Assembly (NCBI GenBank): GCA_024704765.1
Contig: JAKMXF010000299.1
Coordinates: 1,278,863 to 1,342,862 of the forward strand
Length of the DNA stretch: 64,000 nt
Direction of reading: 5' to 3'
DNA from: Oopsacas minuta
Taxonomy: Eukaryota; Porifera; Hexactinellida; Lyssacinosida; Leucopsacidae
Below are positions 1 through 11,686 of this stretch, piece by piece (position 1 is the stretch's first letter; the number at the start of each line of letters is the position of its first letter). Under the pieces are notes generated by a model. The model was not told the DNA's origin, searched no databases, and worked only from the letters and a program-made list of their open reading frames with translations. Both the position numbers and the translations under genes were made by a program.

Positions 1-822
1 AATTATTAACAATATTGTAAATACAGGGCAAAAGGTAAGATTATATATATATACATGTTTGTTTATAAGCTTATAAAATACATTCTGAAATCTAAGAATT
101 TAGGACTTTTGACGAAACTTTTTCTTATAGTAGAAGAGTGTTGATTTTTTAATGGAATCTTTGTAAAAATACGTGATGGGAACATTTATTTATATTAATT
201 ACAAGCTGAATTTTGTAAACACAAGCATAAAATTGTAAATAACTTTACGTTTTGATTATATCGCTAAGCAACCATAATATTTATATACATTTTTGAAAAG
301 AGAATTTTTTAGAATATTAGATTAATTCAAAAGTTCATTTGATTGAAACAATATTTGCACGAATTTTCGGGACCTGGAAATTGTTGTATTTTATAGAGAA
401 TTAAAAATGCTATATTATAAAACTCAGGAGACAACTTGACAGAACGCGACAGATGAAGTTATGAGACTTCGAAGTTGAGTGACGACAGAAATATCCAACT
501 GAAAAATTTATCAAAATATTTCTCCGCTTATATAATCACTATAATAAGAGAGTAGTCAAAATGCAATGGAATGAAGTCTTTGGAATGTATTAGTTGCTTA
601 GATACTGGAATTTAAGTTCATTGATATAAATGAATATCTGTGGTTTTCAAGAATAATTTCTGAGCAAGAAATTGTAATGCTTATACACATTCCAGTTGTT
701 CCTAAACTAAATGATGGATCATAACAATTTTAGATATTTCAAGTAATTGGGTATTTCTCTTTCCAATGAACTTTAAATGTTTACTAAATATCGGAAAGAA
801 ATTTTGACCAATTTCCAGGGGT
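1..822. other. AT-rich DNA, no gene seen
   Basis: Low-complexity AT-rich sequence with stops in all frames and a short TA run near 45-53. I see no protein similarity, RNA gene or inverted repeat. It precedes the truncated end of the mariner remnant. Confidence 0.6.
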
Positions 823-1941
823 GTGCCACTATGGTTTGGAATCCTCAAATCCCTTCCCTCGAAGAGGTTTCTTCATCTCTCCATACAGCCAGTAGTCGCT
901 TGGAGCCAGGTCTGGACTATACGAAGGATGAGTGAGGCATTCGAATCCTAAGTCGTCAATTGCAGCCATTGTCATGAAGCTTACATGGGGGCCTTGCGTT
1001 GTCATGTTGCACCAATGCGTCACGTGTCAACTTGCCTCGCCTCTCACGTTTGATCGCTTGACGCAATTCTTTCAATTCGTTAACGTAATGATTACTGTTT
1101 ATGGCTGTTTTCTCAGGCAATCAGTCGATGTGTATAATTCGTCCCTATCCCGAAATACTGTTGCCATTCTCTTCCCTGCTGATTTTGCGGCCTTTACCTT
1201 GATGGATACAGGTTCATCACGTCTCTTCCACTGCTTCGATTGAGTTTGCTCTCTGGTTCATAATCATGAAACCAAGTTTCATTCCCCGTTACTATACGAT
1301 CCAAAAAGTCTTCCTCTGCCTTGTATCTTGAACGTAATTCTTTGCTCACTCTGACCCTTTTGTGTTTTGCTCTTTTGAAAAAAGTTTTGGGACCCAACGT
1401 GCAGTTACCTTCGACATTTCCAGATCTTCAGTGATAATCGAGTGTAGTGTGGCTTTTGATATACCTACCCTCTCTTCTACCTCTTGCAGGGTTATTGGCC
1501 TGTCTTCGTCCAAAATTGTTTGGACCCTCTCGATATTACTACGGGCATTTGAGGAAGTCGGACGACCTGGACCACTGTCATCGTGGAGGTCCTCATTGCC
1601 ATTATCAAAACGTTCCATCCATCTTTATATGTTTGCTTTCGAAGGACATTCAACACCGAAAATATCCTGCATTTCACGAAGAGTGTATGAGCCAGTCTTC
1701 CCCTTTTCTACAGGTACCAAATTATTTGTCGTTTTCCTTCTTTGCTAAAATTCATTAGTTGAAAAAAAATAGCCTATACAAATGAAACTTTATGCTGAAG
1801 AATATCCTAGTAGAGTAAAGAGTATATTGTATCGAAGTTAGACAATATAAGTTAGGCTTGTAATCTGATATTCGCTTAGGGCTGTATTAACTAGAATATG
1901 AATTCGATACATTAGTCTCATTACTTATTGAACAACCCTTG
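823..1941 (-). mobile_element. mariner remnant with one surviving inverted repeat
   Basis: The upstream end of the element (right side on the + strand) is preserved: reading the minus strand from 1941 gives CAAGGGTTGTTCAATAAG, a typical mariner-type terminus, directly next to TA at 1942-1943. No matching repeat is seen on the left, where the gene is also truncated, so the left end has been lost. The left boundary is approximate. Confidence 0.7.
829..1755 (-). pseudogene. mariner transposase, broken and 3'-truncated
   Basis: Transposase of a mariner-type cut-and-paste transposon. Read on the minus strand from an ATG at 1755, the pieces follow the family order: an N-terminal helix-turn-helix region containing RFDNGNEDLHDDSGPGRP (about 1620-1560), then the second helix-turn-helix with VGISKATLHSIITEDL (about 1480-1420), then DFLDRIVTGNETWFHDYEPE (about 1310-1250), then HPSYSPDLAPSDYWL near 930-885, which carries the third catalytic Asp of the DD34D triad. 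In the first catalytic motif TGDE reads TGNE, so that Asp appears lost. In-frame stops occur near 1708 and 1622, and several frame changes separate the blocks. The reading ends at 829, well before the usual C-terminus. This is a dead copy. Confidence 0.9.
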
Positions 1942-1943
1942 TA

Positions 1944-2097
1944 TCTAAGGACCTGCTGCAGCTGGGGGCATGTTCACTAAACTACTTAAACTTAAATATT
2001 GCTAAAACTAATTATATACCTAGTTTTTTTAAACATTAAATTGCAAAAAACTAAGTTGGTATTCACAAATGAAAACTGAGCAAAATTCTTAGGTATA
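1944..2097 (+). pseudogene. LINE reverse-transcriptase fragment (CR1/Jockey-like)
   Basis: In one frame the segment reads LNYLNLNIAKTNYI and, after frame breaks, AKFLGI. These resemble the conserved block of non-LTR reverse transcriptases where a 'LN..KT.Y..F' motif is followed about 25-30 residues later by 'K.LG'. The reading stops at 2095, where the foldback element begins, and a short continuation may follow 2995. The mariner remnant abuts its other side, so two DNA elements appear to have inserted into one older LINE copy. The assignment rests on short motifs. Confidence 0.45.
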
Positions 2098-2992
2098 CAG
2101 TCAGGGGACAAAAGTATTCGAACACACAAATATATTGTCATAAATTGTATACTCTTTCCCGCTCCTATATATTGTCTAGTCTATATTCATAGCTGCAATC
2201 TAGTAATTTGCATAGAATAACATGTTTTTCAAGAATTTCAAAGAAATATTCTCGATTTACACTTTTTGAATGTGTTAATTATTAATAATCATTAGATAAT
2301 TATTGATAATCAAAATATGTGGTAATTCAAAACCTATTAAGAATCTATAATTTCTGACTTGATATTTGAATTCTACGTAGGCGAGTTATCCCACATTGAA
2401 ATTTCCAATCGGATTGAACAATTTTTACCAAAGTTATAGAAGAATTTCAATTTGTCCCACTTGTGCCACTTTTTGAAAAAAGTGGCACAGGTGGCAGGAA
2501 AAAGCGCCACTACAAGGGAATCAACTAGGGTTAGCAGGAATAAATCAAAGTAATATTTTCGAATGATATGACTATGCTAACCCTTGAATTCCAAAATAAC
2601 CTCTTGGTAGCGGCCACTTGTGCCACCTTGGGCAAAAGGTGGCACAAATGACACAAATAGAAATTCATCTATAACTCTGGTAAAAATTGTTCAATCTGGG
2701 GTAACTCGCCTACGTAGAATTCAAATATCAAGTCAGAAATTATAGATTCTTAATAGGTTTTGAATTACCACGTATTTTGTTTATCAATAATTATCTAATA
2801 ATTATTAATAATTAACACCTTCAAAAAGTGTAAATCGAAAATATTTTTTTGAAATTCTTGAAAAACATGTTATTCTATGCAAATTACTAGATTGCAGCTA
2901 TGAATATAGACTCCACAATTTATAGGAGCTGGAGAGAGGATATAATTTATGACAATATATTTGTGTGTTCGAATACTTTTGTCCCCTGACTG
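2098..2992. mobile_element. 895-bp foldback (snapback) element with TA duplication
   Basis: The two ends are near-perfect inverted repeats: CAGTCAGGGGACAAAAGTAT at 2098 matches the reverse complement ending at 2992. The match continues inward with few mismatches for roughly 350-400 bp on each side (for example 2341-2400 against 2700-2760), leaving a short central loop near 2520-2610. TA flanks both sides (2096-2097 and 2993-2994), as expected for a Tc1/mariner-mobilised element. It contains no open reading frame, so it must have depended on a transposase supplied elsewhere. Smaller GCCAC/GTGGC inverted repeats lie near 2465-2500 and 2610-2645. Confidence 0.9.
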
Positions 2993-2994
2993 TA

Positions 2995-3920
2995 TATAGG
3001 TTCAGAATGATGGTTTCTTGCCAACCTTGCTGCTAGTGAAGATTATTTTCATGCCATAATTATTTCGCAATACGTTAGAATTTACGCAAAAGAAATTATA
3101 TGGTATTTGTCTAATTGGGAAATAATTCTATATACGAAATAATATACGTATTTTGAATATATACAGTTTATTGATGTAATTGCTATAACTACAATGTATA
3201 TATCATGGGCACTTGCCATTACAGTCTCAAAGGTACGGGTTGCCATAAATTGTAATGCCACAGCTAGTTGAGTGGTAGTTTATATTGATGTGATCTTACA
3301 GTACTGAGATGAAGAAACACACAATTTTTTATCGTGCAGCTGTAAAAATACCACACGAGTTATCCTGTAATGGCTGATAGACTATGTATCATGTTATGAA
3401 TCAAGTCAATTGGAGTATTTACAATTTACATGGAATATAATGCCCAAAATGTCCAACCGATAGACTGGTGTGCAGCCCGTAGCAATCTTCTATCTATGTT
3501 TTCCCCACAACTGCTAGCCACTGAAACAGAATTTAGCTCCCTTTTGAAATATCTGCATAAGCTGTCAAATATGATGAATCATTTTATTTGATAAATCATG
3601 TTGAGTTGATATACATTTCAAAATATCAAAATTGGATTCTCCATACTCGATTGCCCCAAACGAATCATTGAAACGCAACATCTAGCATTATTTAGGAATA
3701 TTTACCAAAAGGTGTGACAATATGATTGATCCCAAACAAAGTATGAATTTTTACTTTAGATGTAAATTGGACTTCTACACTTTATGGAAGCGTGGAAGGA
3801 CGTAATTACGAACGCACACGAACATCGCACATTGTCTATGCCTTTAAGGCGTCTCCCTATTTGAGGTGTACTAAAATTAACTAATGTTTCAACAGACTGC
3901 GATTTTTTGCTATTTTGCAG
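2995..3920. other. No gene recognised
   Basis: AT-rich sequence without a convincing reading frame. The first tens of bases may continue the LINE remnant. The last 20 bases are a pyrimidine-rich tract ending in AG at 3919-3920 that could be a splice acceptor (see next entry). Confidence 0.4.
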
Positions 3921-5615
3921 AAACTTATCTTGCTATACAGGGTTGGGCATAAGTTCTGCCACAATATTATAATCCAGCCAAAAATGATTCCATTAGTTAT
4001 TTGTATCTGTCATTTAGCTCAAACTTTGTTATAATATATATTTTTCACTCTTTCGCTGAAATTTTATATTATCTTAGCCTTTTGAAGCGATAATTGGTCT
4101 TGGAGCAAGAGAGGTCGAAAATCATTGAATTATTTCAAGCAGGAAAAAATCCGTCAGAAATCTTCAATCTTCTGAAATTCCCTAATAGTAGAAGGAGGTT
4201 CATTACTCGAACTATTGAGCGATATGAAGTGACTGGCGGGATTACTGATAAACCAAGATCTGGCCGTCCACGGTCTGTAACGACTCAAAGGCTTAAAAAA
4301 GTGCTACGTCAACGAATTCGCCGAAATCTCCGCCGATCAATGAGCAAAATGGCCAAAGAACTAAGAGTTTCACTTATCAAACGGACGAGTTGTTAGAAAT
4401 GACTTGCATTGCGCTCTTTCAAGAGAAAGAGAGTCCATCACATGACGAACCTAGTGAAGGCAAAAAGAGCATCGCGAAGCAAGGGACTTCTTGAGAGGCA
4501 CGCAATCCATGGTCTCAATTCATTCCTGTTCTCAGATGAGAAATTATTCACCATTGAGGAAGTAACGAACCCTCAGAATGATCGCATCATCTCATCCTCA
4601 ATTTCAACTATCCCAGAAGAACTTCGATCTGTCAGCCGTATACAAAAACCACTTTCAGTCATGGTTTGGGTGGGAATATCATCAATTGGCCAGACACCAC
4701 TCATATTCGTGCCTGCGGGCGTAAAAATCGACACCCAAACTTACCGTGAGCTTATTTTAGAACCTGTAATACAAGATCTCTCTAAAACTATGTTTTCAGG
4801 GAAACCTTTCGTGTTCCAACAGGATGATGCTCCAGCCCACACATCGAATTCAACTCAGGCCTGGCTTCGAAGCAATAATCCAGATTTTAATCAAAAGGAG
4901 GAATGGCCGCCATACAGCCCCGATTTAAATCCAATGGATTATTCTATCTGGCCCATTTTGGAAACGAGGACATGTTTGAAGTCTCACACCAATATAGACT
5001 CCCTGAAAAAGTCTTTGTGTCGAGAATGGAAGAGAATACCTCAAGAAATACTCCGTACCAAAGTAGAGGCTTCCCTAAGAGACTAAAGGCTGTAATTGAA
5101 AGAAAAGGAGGATACATCGAATAATTAACGTATCTGCGAATCTATATACCATATTTAGTAGCATACCGAATTTCTACATAATACAATATATCAATCGGAA
5201 AATGTAGTTATTTAATTATGTGGCAGAACTTATGCCCAACCCTGTATCTTTAGTAAGTTATGTTTCACCTAATGACCCAGTCCTCTATGTCATCTCTGTA
5301 TACCCTTTCTCCAACGATTTCATCAAAATATCTGCATCAACAATAGACCCAGGAATTGTGCAACTCGTTTTGTACTTACTGAAAAGAAATCCTAGAGGGT
5401 TTTTGAACTCAATTGCGGTAGCAGTGGTGGAGATGTTTTCTGATGATATCAAATTGTTTGAAGATGATCATCTATTGTCTCTGTGTACCATTCAATTACC
5501 AATATTATATAAAATGGTAAATTTGTGGCACAAGGTGGCAATGATTGATAATTATCAACCTAAGAAGTACCCATTAGATGCTAATTGTTCTGCAATGGAC
5601 ATTTCTAATGTGTAG
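3921..5615 (+). CDS. Candidate host exon, unassigned, split by a maT element
   Basis: Conceptually removing the maT element (3938-5244) and one TA joins 3921-3937 to 5247-5615. The result is a single open frame of about 128 codons ending at 5615. It is preceded by a good acceptor (ttttttgctattttgcag, ending at 3920) and followed by an AATAAA polyadenylation signal at 5802-5807. The predicted peptide is non-repetitive with a natural composition: hydrophobic helical stretches such as IVQLVLYLLKRNPRGFLNSI, then an acidic stretch, then a polar tail. I do not recognise the family. No upstream exon was found. It could still be a chance frame, but the frame running across the insertion site supports a real last exon. 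Confidence 0.45.
3938..5244 (+). mobile_element. Complete maT-type (DD37D) Tc1/mariner element, 1307 bp
   Basis: Both ends are present. CAGGGTTGGGCATAAG at 3938 is repeated inverted at 5244, with 26 bp of perfect inverted repeat. TA flanks both sides (3936-3937 and 5245-5246). The length of about 1.3 kb is normal for the group. It carries one transposase gene on the plus strand. Confidence 0.95.
4100..5124 (+). pseudogene. maT transposase (DD37D), frameshifted
   Basis: Transposase that would cut and paste the surrounding element at TA sites. Visible blocks in order: an N-terminal helix-turn-helix followed by a GGITDKPRSGRPRS linker (about 4235-4280), first catalytic Asp in FSDEKLF (about 4530), second Asp in FQQDDAPAHT (about 4815-4845), third Asp in PPYSPDLNPMDY (about 4909-4945). 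There are 37 residues between the second and third Asp, the maT signature. All three catalytic residues survive. Compared with its relative at 6833 the ATG seems changed to TTG near 4100. Frames are broken near 4385-4400 and near 5060, and the original stop is probably at 5122-5124. Probably inactive, but only lightly damaged. Confidence 0.9.
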
Positions 5616-6340
5616 AATGGGAATCTTGAATAGTTGACTTAGTTTTACATTATGTATTTTAAATTGACTTTTTGCCTACTTAAATTAGTGTATTTTCATA
5701 GAATCAACAGCTAAATTCATATTTCTTAATCAAAAGTGTCAATATTACATATTGAACTTTTCGAGATTTAGTTAACTTTATTGAATTTTGTTTATTTTCT
5801 TAATAAACACTATATAAACACTATAAAGATATATATATGTGACATATTGGAATTGCTGAATGCTATTTCAGAATAACGTTCCATAGATACTTCCTTTTAA
5901 ACGGACCAACATACGAACAAACAAACTGACAAACTGACTTACTACAATTGATAATTATATGTTTACGTATGTATGTTTCACCACACACAGTTGCCTTAAA
6001 CTACCTTTGTATCTAAAAACGTATTATCCTGCAGATAGTAATTACCCTGTGCCATTGTCTTCTCTATATGAGGCCTATCATTAGATGTACCAGGGATATA
6101 GTAGTGTATGGTAAATATTCAATTAATATACAAATGATTTCATATCACACTAATAGTTATTTATGATATGTCCAAGTAAATGTATTACAAATATGTAGAA
6201 TATCATGCCTCCAAACCAACAAAGCAAAAATTATCACATGTGCCAATTTTTTGCTTAGTAAGCATTATTTGGAGAATATGACCCAATCTTTGATCAGCTG
6301 TGGAATGCCAAATATCGCTTCTTTTGATTTCAAAGTTATG
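5616..6340. other. Probable 3' flank of the candidate exon, then AT-rich DNA
   Basis: Contains AATAAA at 5802-5807 about 190 bases after the candidate exon's stop. The rest has no recognisable gene. Confidence 0.4.
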
Positions 6341-6670
6341 ACGAAATTGTGTAAAGATGCTTTTGTAAAACTTATTAAATTTGTAATGAAAAGTTGGCAA
6401 GTTTTTGAGTTACAGTAGTGACCATGGATGGTGATAATTTGTCAGTATGCATTAATTATTCGGAAACCCTCAATGATATAACAAAACTCACTATTTCCGA
6501 TTTATAGTATACACTCGATTTCCCATACCCTTATGCTACATGGTGATATGATATCTCCTATGATAATTACGCAATCCTGAGTATTACCATATATGGATTT
6601 ATTGATGACTATGCAATAATCCTTGTAGATATCATATCAAAATGTACTAAAGGGTATGGGGAATCGAGTA

Positions 6671-7980
6671 CAGGGTGGCCAATAAGTTCTGTCCTATAAC
6701 CTTATATAGTAATATGTTTATGTAACCATGATAAATAGGTAGCTTTCGCATTCAATTCATTGATTTAAGTCTTAGCATCGAAATTCAACAGAATAGGATG
6801 ACATTTAGTACATAGCAACAAATTTGGTGGCAATGGAAAGCAAACGATCAGCAATAATTGAATTATTCAAAAATGGGAAAATCAAAAGGAAATCATGAGA
6901 CTACTAAATATTTCAGAAACAAGAAGAAAGTTGATATTTCGTACTATAAAACGATTCAACGAGACTGGTAGCATTATAGACAAACCTAGAAGTGATCGCC
7001 CAGTGTCAGTTACGACTGTACGGATGCGAAAGACAATCAGGAGCCGGGTATGGCGGAATCCTCAGCGATCAGTAAGAAAAATGACCAAAGAACTAAGAAT
7101 ATCTCGTGGATCGCTTCAAAATATTGTAAGAAGAGACTTAGGGCTATCTTCTTTTAAGTGGAGAAAAGTTCACTTCATTACTGATCAAATAAAAATGAAG
7201 AGGCTGTCAAGAATCAAAGGACTCCTTTCTCGATTCGTTACCCAAGGCCTAAATCGAGTACTTTGCTCTGACGAGAAACTTTTTACTGTGGAGCAAGCAT
7301 CAAATCGTCAGAATGATAGAATTTTGTCACGTGTACCTCTGCCATTCCTGAGAAATACAGATTTGTCAAACGAGTCCAAAAACCACTCTCGGTGATGGTT
7401 TGGGCGGGAATATCCTCTGTTGGTCGGAAACTGCTTGTTTTCGTCCCATTTGGTGTAAAAATCAACGCTGCAACATGCAAGGAGCTCATTCTGGAACCAT
7501 TCGTGAAAGACCTTGGCAAGACCATGTTTGAAAATGGTTCATTTGCGTTTCAACAGGACGGTGCGGCTGCTCACAAAGCAAAAAGCACTCAAGAGTGGCT
7601 TGGTGTGAATATTCCCCACTTTATCACGAAGGTAGAATGGCCTCCCTCTAGTCCAGACCCAAACCCTTTGGATTTCTCTCTTTGGTCGATTTTGGAGTCA
7701 AGAGCCTGCTAGAAGTCTCATACCAATATTGAGTCATTGAAGACATCTTTGAGGCGAGAATGAGAAAATATCCCTCAAGAAATTGTTCGTACCGCTGTAG
7801 CGGTAGTCAATCAGCGTCTGAAGTCTGTCATCAAGCAAAATGGCGGATATATTGAATGACAGTCGTATAAATTATATGTAATAGTATGTAGAAGCGTATG
7901 TTAAAATGTCAACAAGATCGAATGAGAATTCGTTAAGTTCCAATAATTTTTCTATGTGACAGAACTTATTGTTCACCCTG
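6671..7980 (+). mobile_element. Second maT-type (DD37D) element, 1310 bp
   Basis: The termini CAGGGTGGCCAATAAGTTCT at 6671 and the inverted CAGGGTGAACAATAAGTTCT ending at 7980 differ at only two positions in the first 20. TA flanks both sides (6669-6670 and 7981-7982). It is related to the 3938 element but clearly diverged in both termini and protein, so the two represent different subfamilies or old lineages. Confidence 0.93.
6833..7859 (+). pseudogene. maT transposase (DD37D), frameshifted
   Basis: Starts at the ATG at 6833. A frame change near 6890 separates the first 20 codons from the rest. The next frame carries a helix-turn-helix, a SIIDKPRSDRPVSV linker, a second DNA-binding helix block with ISRGSLQNIVRRDL, and CSDEKLF with the first catalytic Asp near 7270. 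Another frame change occurs near 7390. Then come FQQDGAAAH (second Asp near 7557) and PPSSPDPNPLDFSLW (third Asp near 7670), with 37 residues between them. A stop interrupts the frame at 7710, and the C-terminal VIKQNGGYIE ends at the stop at 7857-7859. Inactive as it stands. Confidence 0.9.
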
Positions 7981-8156
7981 TATATGCTATCAATCGGAAA
8001 TAGCGAGTTTTGATATATCAGTGAGGGTTATCGACTAATTAGCACATTTTGACAAATCATCACCATCTATGGTCACTACTGTAGCTCATAAACCTGCCAA
8101 CTTTATCATGATAAATTTTTAATATGTTTGATAAAAGCATCTATCCATAATTTCGG

Positions 8157-8636
8157 ACATTACCCTTCTCCGCTACTGCTGACACTCCTAAAATGCTTTT
8201 AAGAGAATGGCATCTATACTTTGTGTAGGTGAAGGTATTCTTAAACTTAACTGGTTTGCATTGACAGCCAATCATTTCCTATTATTATTTCGAAGCATTT
8301 GATACATTTCGTCAAAAGATTAAAGAATTAATGAAAAATGAAGCTGATTCGTCCTTATTACTGCATACTATGTTGCAAATCTCATATTAGCTTTAAAACA
8401 GTAAATAATGACACATACACTTCACAAAATCATGAGAACATTTTCAGTTTACGTTTTTCTATACTTCTAGAAGTTACAAGTAAATTATAGTTCTTAATCT
8501 TGTAGCCAGGAAAGCAATTAGCAAGAGTAAAAATAAGTTATGTAAGATATCCCATCTAGTAACATTGCAGATATATCAGTTTGATTTCAGATACCAACAC
8601 TTGGATCATCTTTCATGGATATCAATGTGAGCTTAA
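8157..8636. other. No gene recognised
   Basis: AT-rich spacer between the foldback element and the P-like gene. I see no inverted repeat that would mark the downstream end of the P-like element. Confidence 0.4.
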
Positions 8637-11252
8637 CTAATATTTTCTAACTGGACCGTATACAAGTAGATTCGCCAAATGATCATTCCTCAATAACAAA
8701 CAGAATCTTCTAGAGAGTAATGACAGAGCTAAGAACAGGCTTCGATGGTACTTGAGCCCCTCTCGATCTGCTAATTGCAAGAGCTTGAATTGAAAAATGG
8801 AATCACTGTCAAGTATATATTCTTTGTCACACGTTAGCGTATCAGTGCACAACCTACACTTTTGTAACCCTTCCAAGAAATTATAGACCGAATACCCTCG
8901 GATAAAAGCTAACGACTGGAGTGTCTGCTGAGTGTATTCAATTGAAAATATATCACTAGTTCCATCAAGATATGGCTCAAGATCTATTTGGTCATCAGTA
9001 GAAGTAGTGAAGAGTGAAGTAAAAGATTTGACAAAAGTATGTATGGATTGACAAGAGTCTTGTTGGTCAGAAAACATTTTTAGGATGTTAGAGAGCTTAA
9101 GACGACGCTCGGATTCAAGAATTTGAATGTAGGAAATATGATAATTCGAACCAACCATCATACGATAGAGTCCAAAATGATGTTCCAATGGGTCTGTTTG
9201 CAGAAATGCAGACAAAACATAAGAAAATCCACAAGACTCAGTTAGATAGTTTGTTATCTGTTCTTAAGCAATACAAGCGTGTTTCAAACTAGTGTACGTT
9301 TGCTTACTCAATTTACCTGATTTTCCAGGTAAGGACTGCCAAGCATCTAGCCTATATACTATACGAGCTAAATATATGAAACGCTCATCGTGTAAGATCA
9401 AGGGTGTTGAGAGATTGTCATTTAAACGGATGCCTTTGAAGGGTGTACTAACATTGAATATTTTCCACAGAGTAAGAAGGATTCTACAAACGTAGAGGTA
9501 TTATTACGATATTCTTCACAACGTTTTTAATTTTGAATCTCAAGAGCGGATAGTGTTAGACCATTAAAAACCTTCAGAACCAATCTGACATTCTGTCTTT
9601 CTATACTAGAAGGAAAACAAGCTTTCGCTGTTAACTGAGGAGCCAGTTTCGCTAAACTTCCTCTTTCAGAGCTGTATAGAAGGCGTACATCTTGAAAAGA
9701 TACTGAATGGAGACAAAGGGGGTACTGGCATTAATCAATCTCAAAATCTTCCAACTTGGGGAAATACATTGTCTTATCAAAATTCTTCTGATTCAACCAA
9801 TTATTACGTATACTTTTTAAAATATGAACAAAATCGAATGTGAGGAAGAGAAATCTAGTAGGATCAAATGGGTGAGGCGCCCTAGTTTCCAATTTGCCAT
9901 TCAGAGAAAATAGTTTGAGAAATTTACATTGAAAGGATAATTGTCCGTTGAAATACCTGTACACATGAACCACAATTCTCAATATCAATGATGCACTCTT
10001 AGATGATAGGAAATATCTTTTCAGCGGAAATAGAACCACATGTTTGTAAATGTGAAGTACAAGACCATTTCTTATGGTAGGTAGATACCATCACCGCAAA
10101 CACAGTTCTGGTTAAATCCTTTGGGTCCAAATTAGGAGCAAAGATTTCCCTCCTTTGTAAGTAATATCAGATTTAACGTGTATGTATATCACCATTTAAA
10201 TTATGGCATTTGTCTCCAATGAACTGAAGGAAGAAGTACCTTGAGTGAGATAATTAGAGAAACCGTTTTCAATGCCAAACGAGGAATGTAATGTATTTAA
10301 TGTCTGAACAGGCGGTAGAGAAAGACACTCTAAACCCTTGAGATATAAATAACATGCTGGAGGTATGAGATGAGTCTTAATTGGGATGACATGAGTAATT
10401 ATAATGTACCTTCGCCTGTTCTTTGGAATAAATATATTATCTAATTGACAGAGGATAAATTGAAGCTTAGCTATAATTGAGGAAGAATTGTTTTAATTAT
10501 TCTCTTTGCTGGCTAAATCAATAACCTTCCCTATGTGTTGTTTGGCACGATGAATATGAAATGAATGTGATTTAGTATGCTCATCATCCTATACTGATTT
10601 TTAGGAAATTTTATGTGATAATGATTCAATTTGTTGAATATCATTAATTTAATTAAGAGAAGTAGGTATACTTTATCCATAGAACCAGGCTGATACATCT
10701 CAAAAGGATTTTATTTCTAGACAGAAATCCACTGAAATAGTTTTCTCAAGACGAGGAGGAATAAACCTTGTACTAGAATTGTCAGGTAGCACAATATAAT
10801 TCAACTTAACTATCAGATCCTGTATATTTTTAATGGTGAATTTGTGTTTGGCCTCACTCTAAGATTTTAGACTAAGCTGAATGGTTTGATTCAACATTTC
10901 TTTCTCTTTTGCTTCATATGACAAATGAGTACTTTGCTTCTCGATGTTGATTAATAATAAGAGGGACAACCTGGAAGTTAACTTGTAATTGCCACTTCTT
11001 TCAGCTTAAGTTTATCGCGAGGTAGACTAGTGAATTACCGTCACTATTGGAACCTTATGAAAATACTCAATATCTCCACAGAAATGCTTGATACAGACAT
11101 TAATGTCCTTGACACGATCAGTATCCTCAGTGAAGCGCGCGTATCCAGGCCTGTCTAAGTTCATGTGGATTCTCTGGCATTCTGAATTTATGCACTCTGT
11201 CATCTGGGTAATAATTACTTGTGCAACCCGGAGCAGAATAGGCACGGGGCAT
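8637..11252 (-). pseudogene. THAP/P-element-type transposase (THAP9-like), decayed
   Basis: A P-element-superfamily transposase on the minus strand. From the ATG at 11252 it begins with a THAP zinc-finger region: MPRAYSAPGC, HKFRMPENPHELRQAWIRAL, then (other frame) DINVCIKHF carrying the C..H pair. The first zinc Cys appears replaced, since PRAYS stands where PRACS is expected. Next comes a Leu/Lys/Glu-rich coiled-coil-like stretch near 10950-10860. The block PPACYLYLKGLECLSLPPVQ lies near 10360-10300. The RNase-H-like core includes FVHILKSIRNNWLNQKNF near 9835-9780, then SIERQNVRLVLKVFNG near 9610-9560. The C-terminal block is TDPLEHHFGLYR near 9195-9160, ending at 8637. Several stops and frameshifts separate these. 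No terminal repeats or target duplication were found. Confidence 0.85.
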
Positions 11253-11686
11253 GAGAGATACAATATACAAGCTAATAGTAAGCAGAAACATAAATGGATC
11301 ATAAACTGACAATAGGTATGTCATGGACTATCATTGCTAGTAAATAGAGTATGTCAGTGAAAAACTTTTTATTTGCTTATATAACTATTATGCTGAATTT
11401 AAACAATATATTATTTTGGATCACAAGTTTGAAAAACATATAATGGTTGGTTAATATAATCAGCTAATAGCTTATCCTGGTACAAAACAATGGGGTTACT
11501 GTTAGGCCTTATATTTAGTAGGTTATGGCTATACCAACTATATCCTCCTTACTATGACTTGTATATTCTCCCAAATCAGGAGGGGTATGACCTTCCCTGT
11601 TAAATCCAGGTGGGGTCCAGCCCTCCCACTTTCGGTTCCTATACGACTTTCCATACACTGATAATTAATATGTATAATATCAATAG
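11253..11686. other. Spacer, no gene recognised
   Basis: Non-coding DNA between the P-like gene and the SPT16 fragment. It ends with AG at 11685-11686, which fits a splice acceptor for the next exon. Confidence 0.4.

Larger units (their letters stand above)
6341..8156. mobile_element. Foldback element split by a maT insertion
   Basis: Sequence at 6341-6520 is the inverted counterpart of 7983-8156. For instance the reverse complement of CAGTAGTGACC near 6413 occurs near 8080 as GGTCACTACTG, and TTTCCGA near 6490 pairs with TCGGAAA near 7993. The match is imperfect but continuous. A second, inner inverted repeat spans 6511-6670 (CTCGATTTCCCATACCC against GGGTATGGGGAATCGAG). The maT element at 6671-7980 sits in the right side of this palindrome at a TA. 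There is no coding capacity apart from that insertion. The outer limits are approximate. Confidence 0.75.

Noticed and set aside
932-1758. Plus-strand frames over the mariner remnant
   Set aside because: They are antisense to recognisable transposase motifs on the minus strand.
5220-5246. Start codon at 5220 for the frame ending at 5615
   Set aside because: Those codons are the inverted repeat of the maT element; the frame more plausibly continues upstream across the insertion site.
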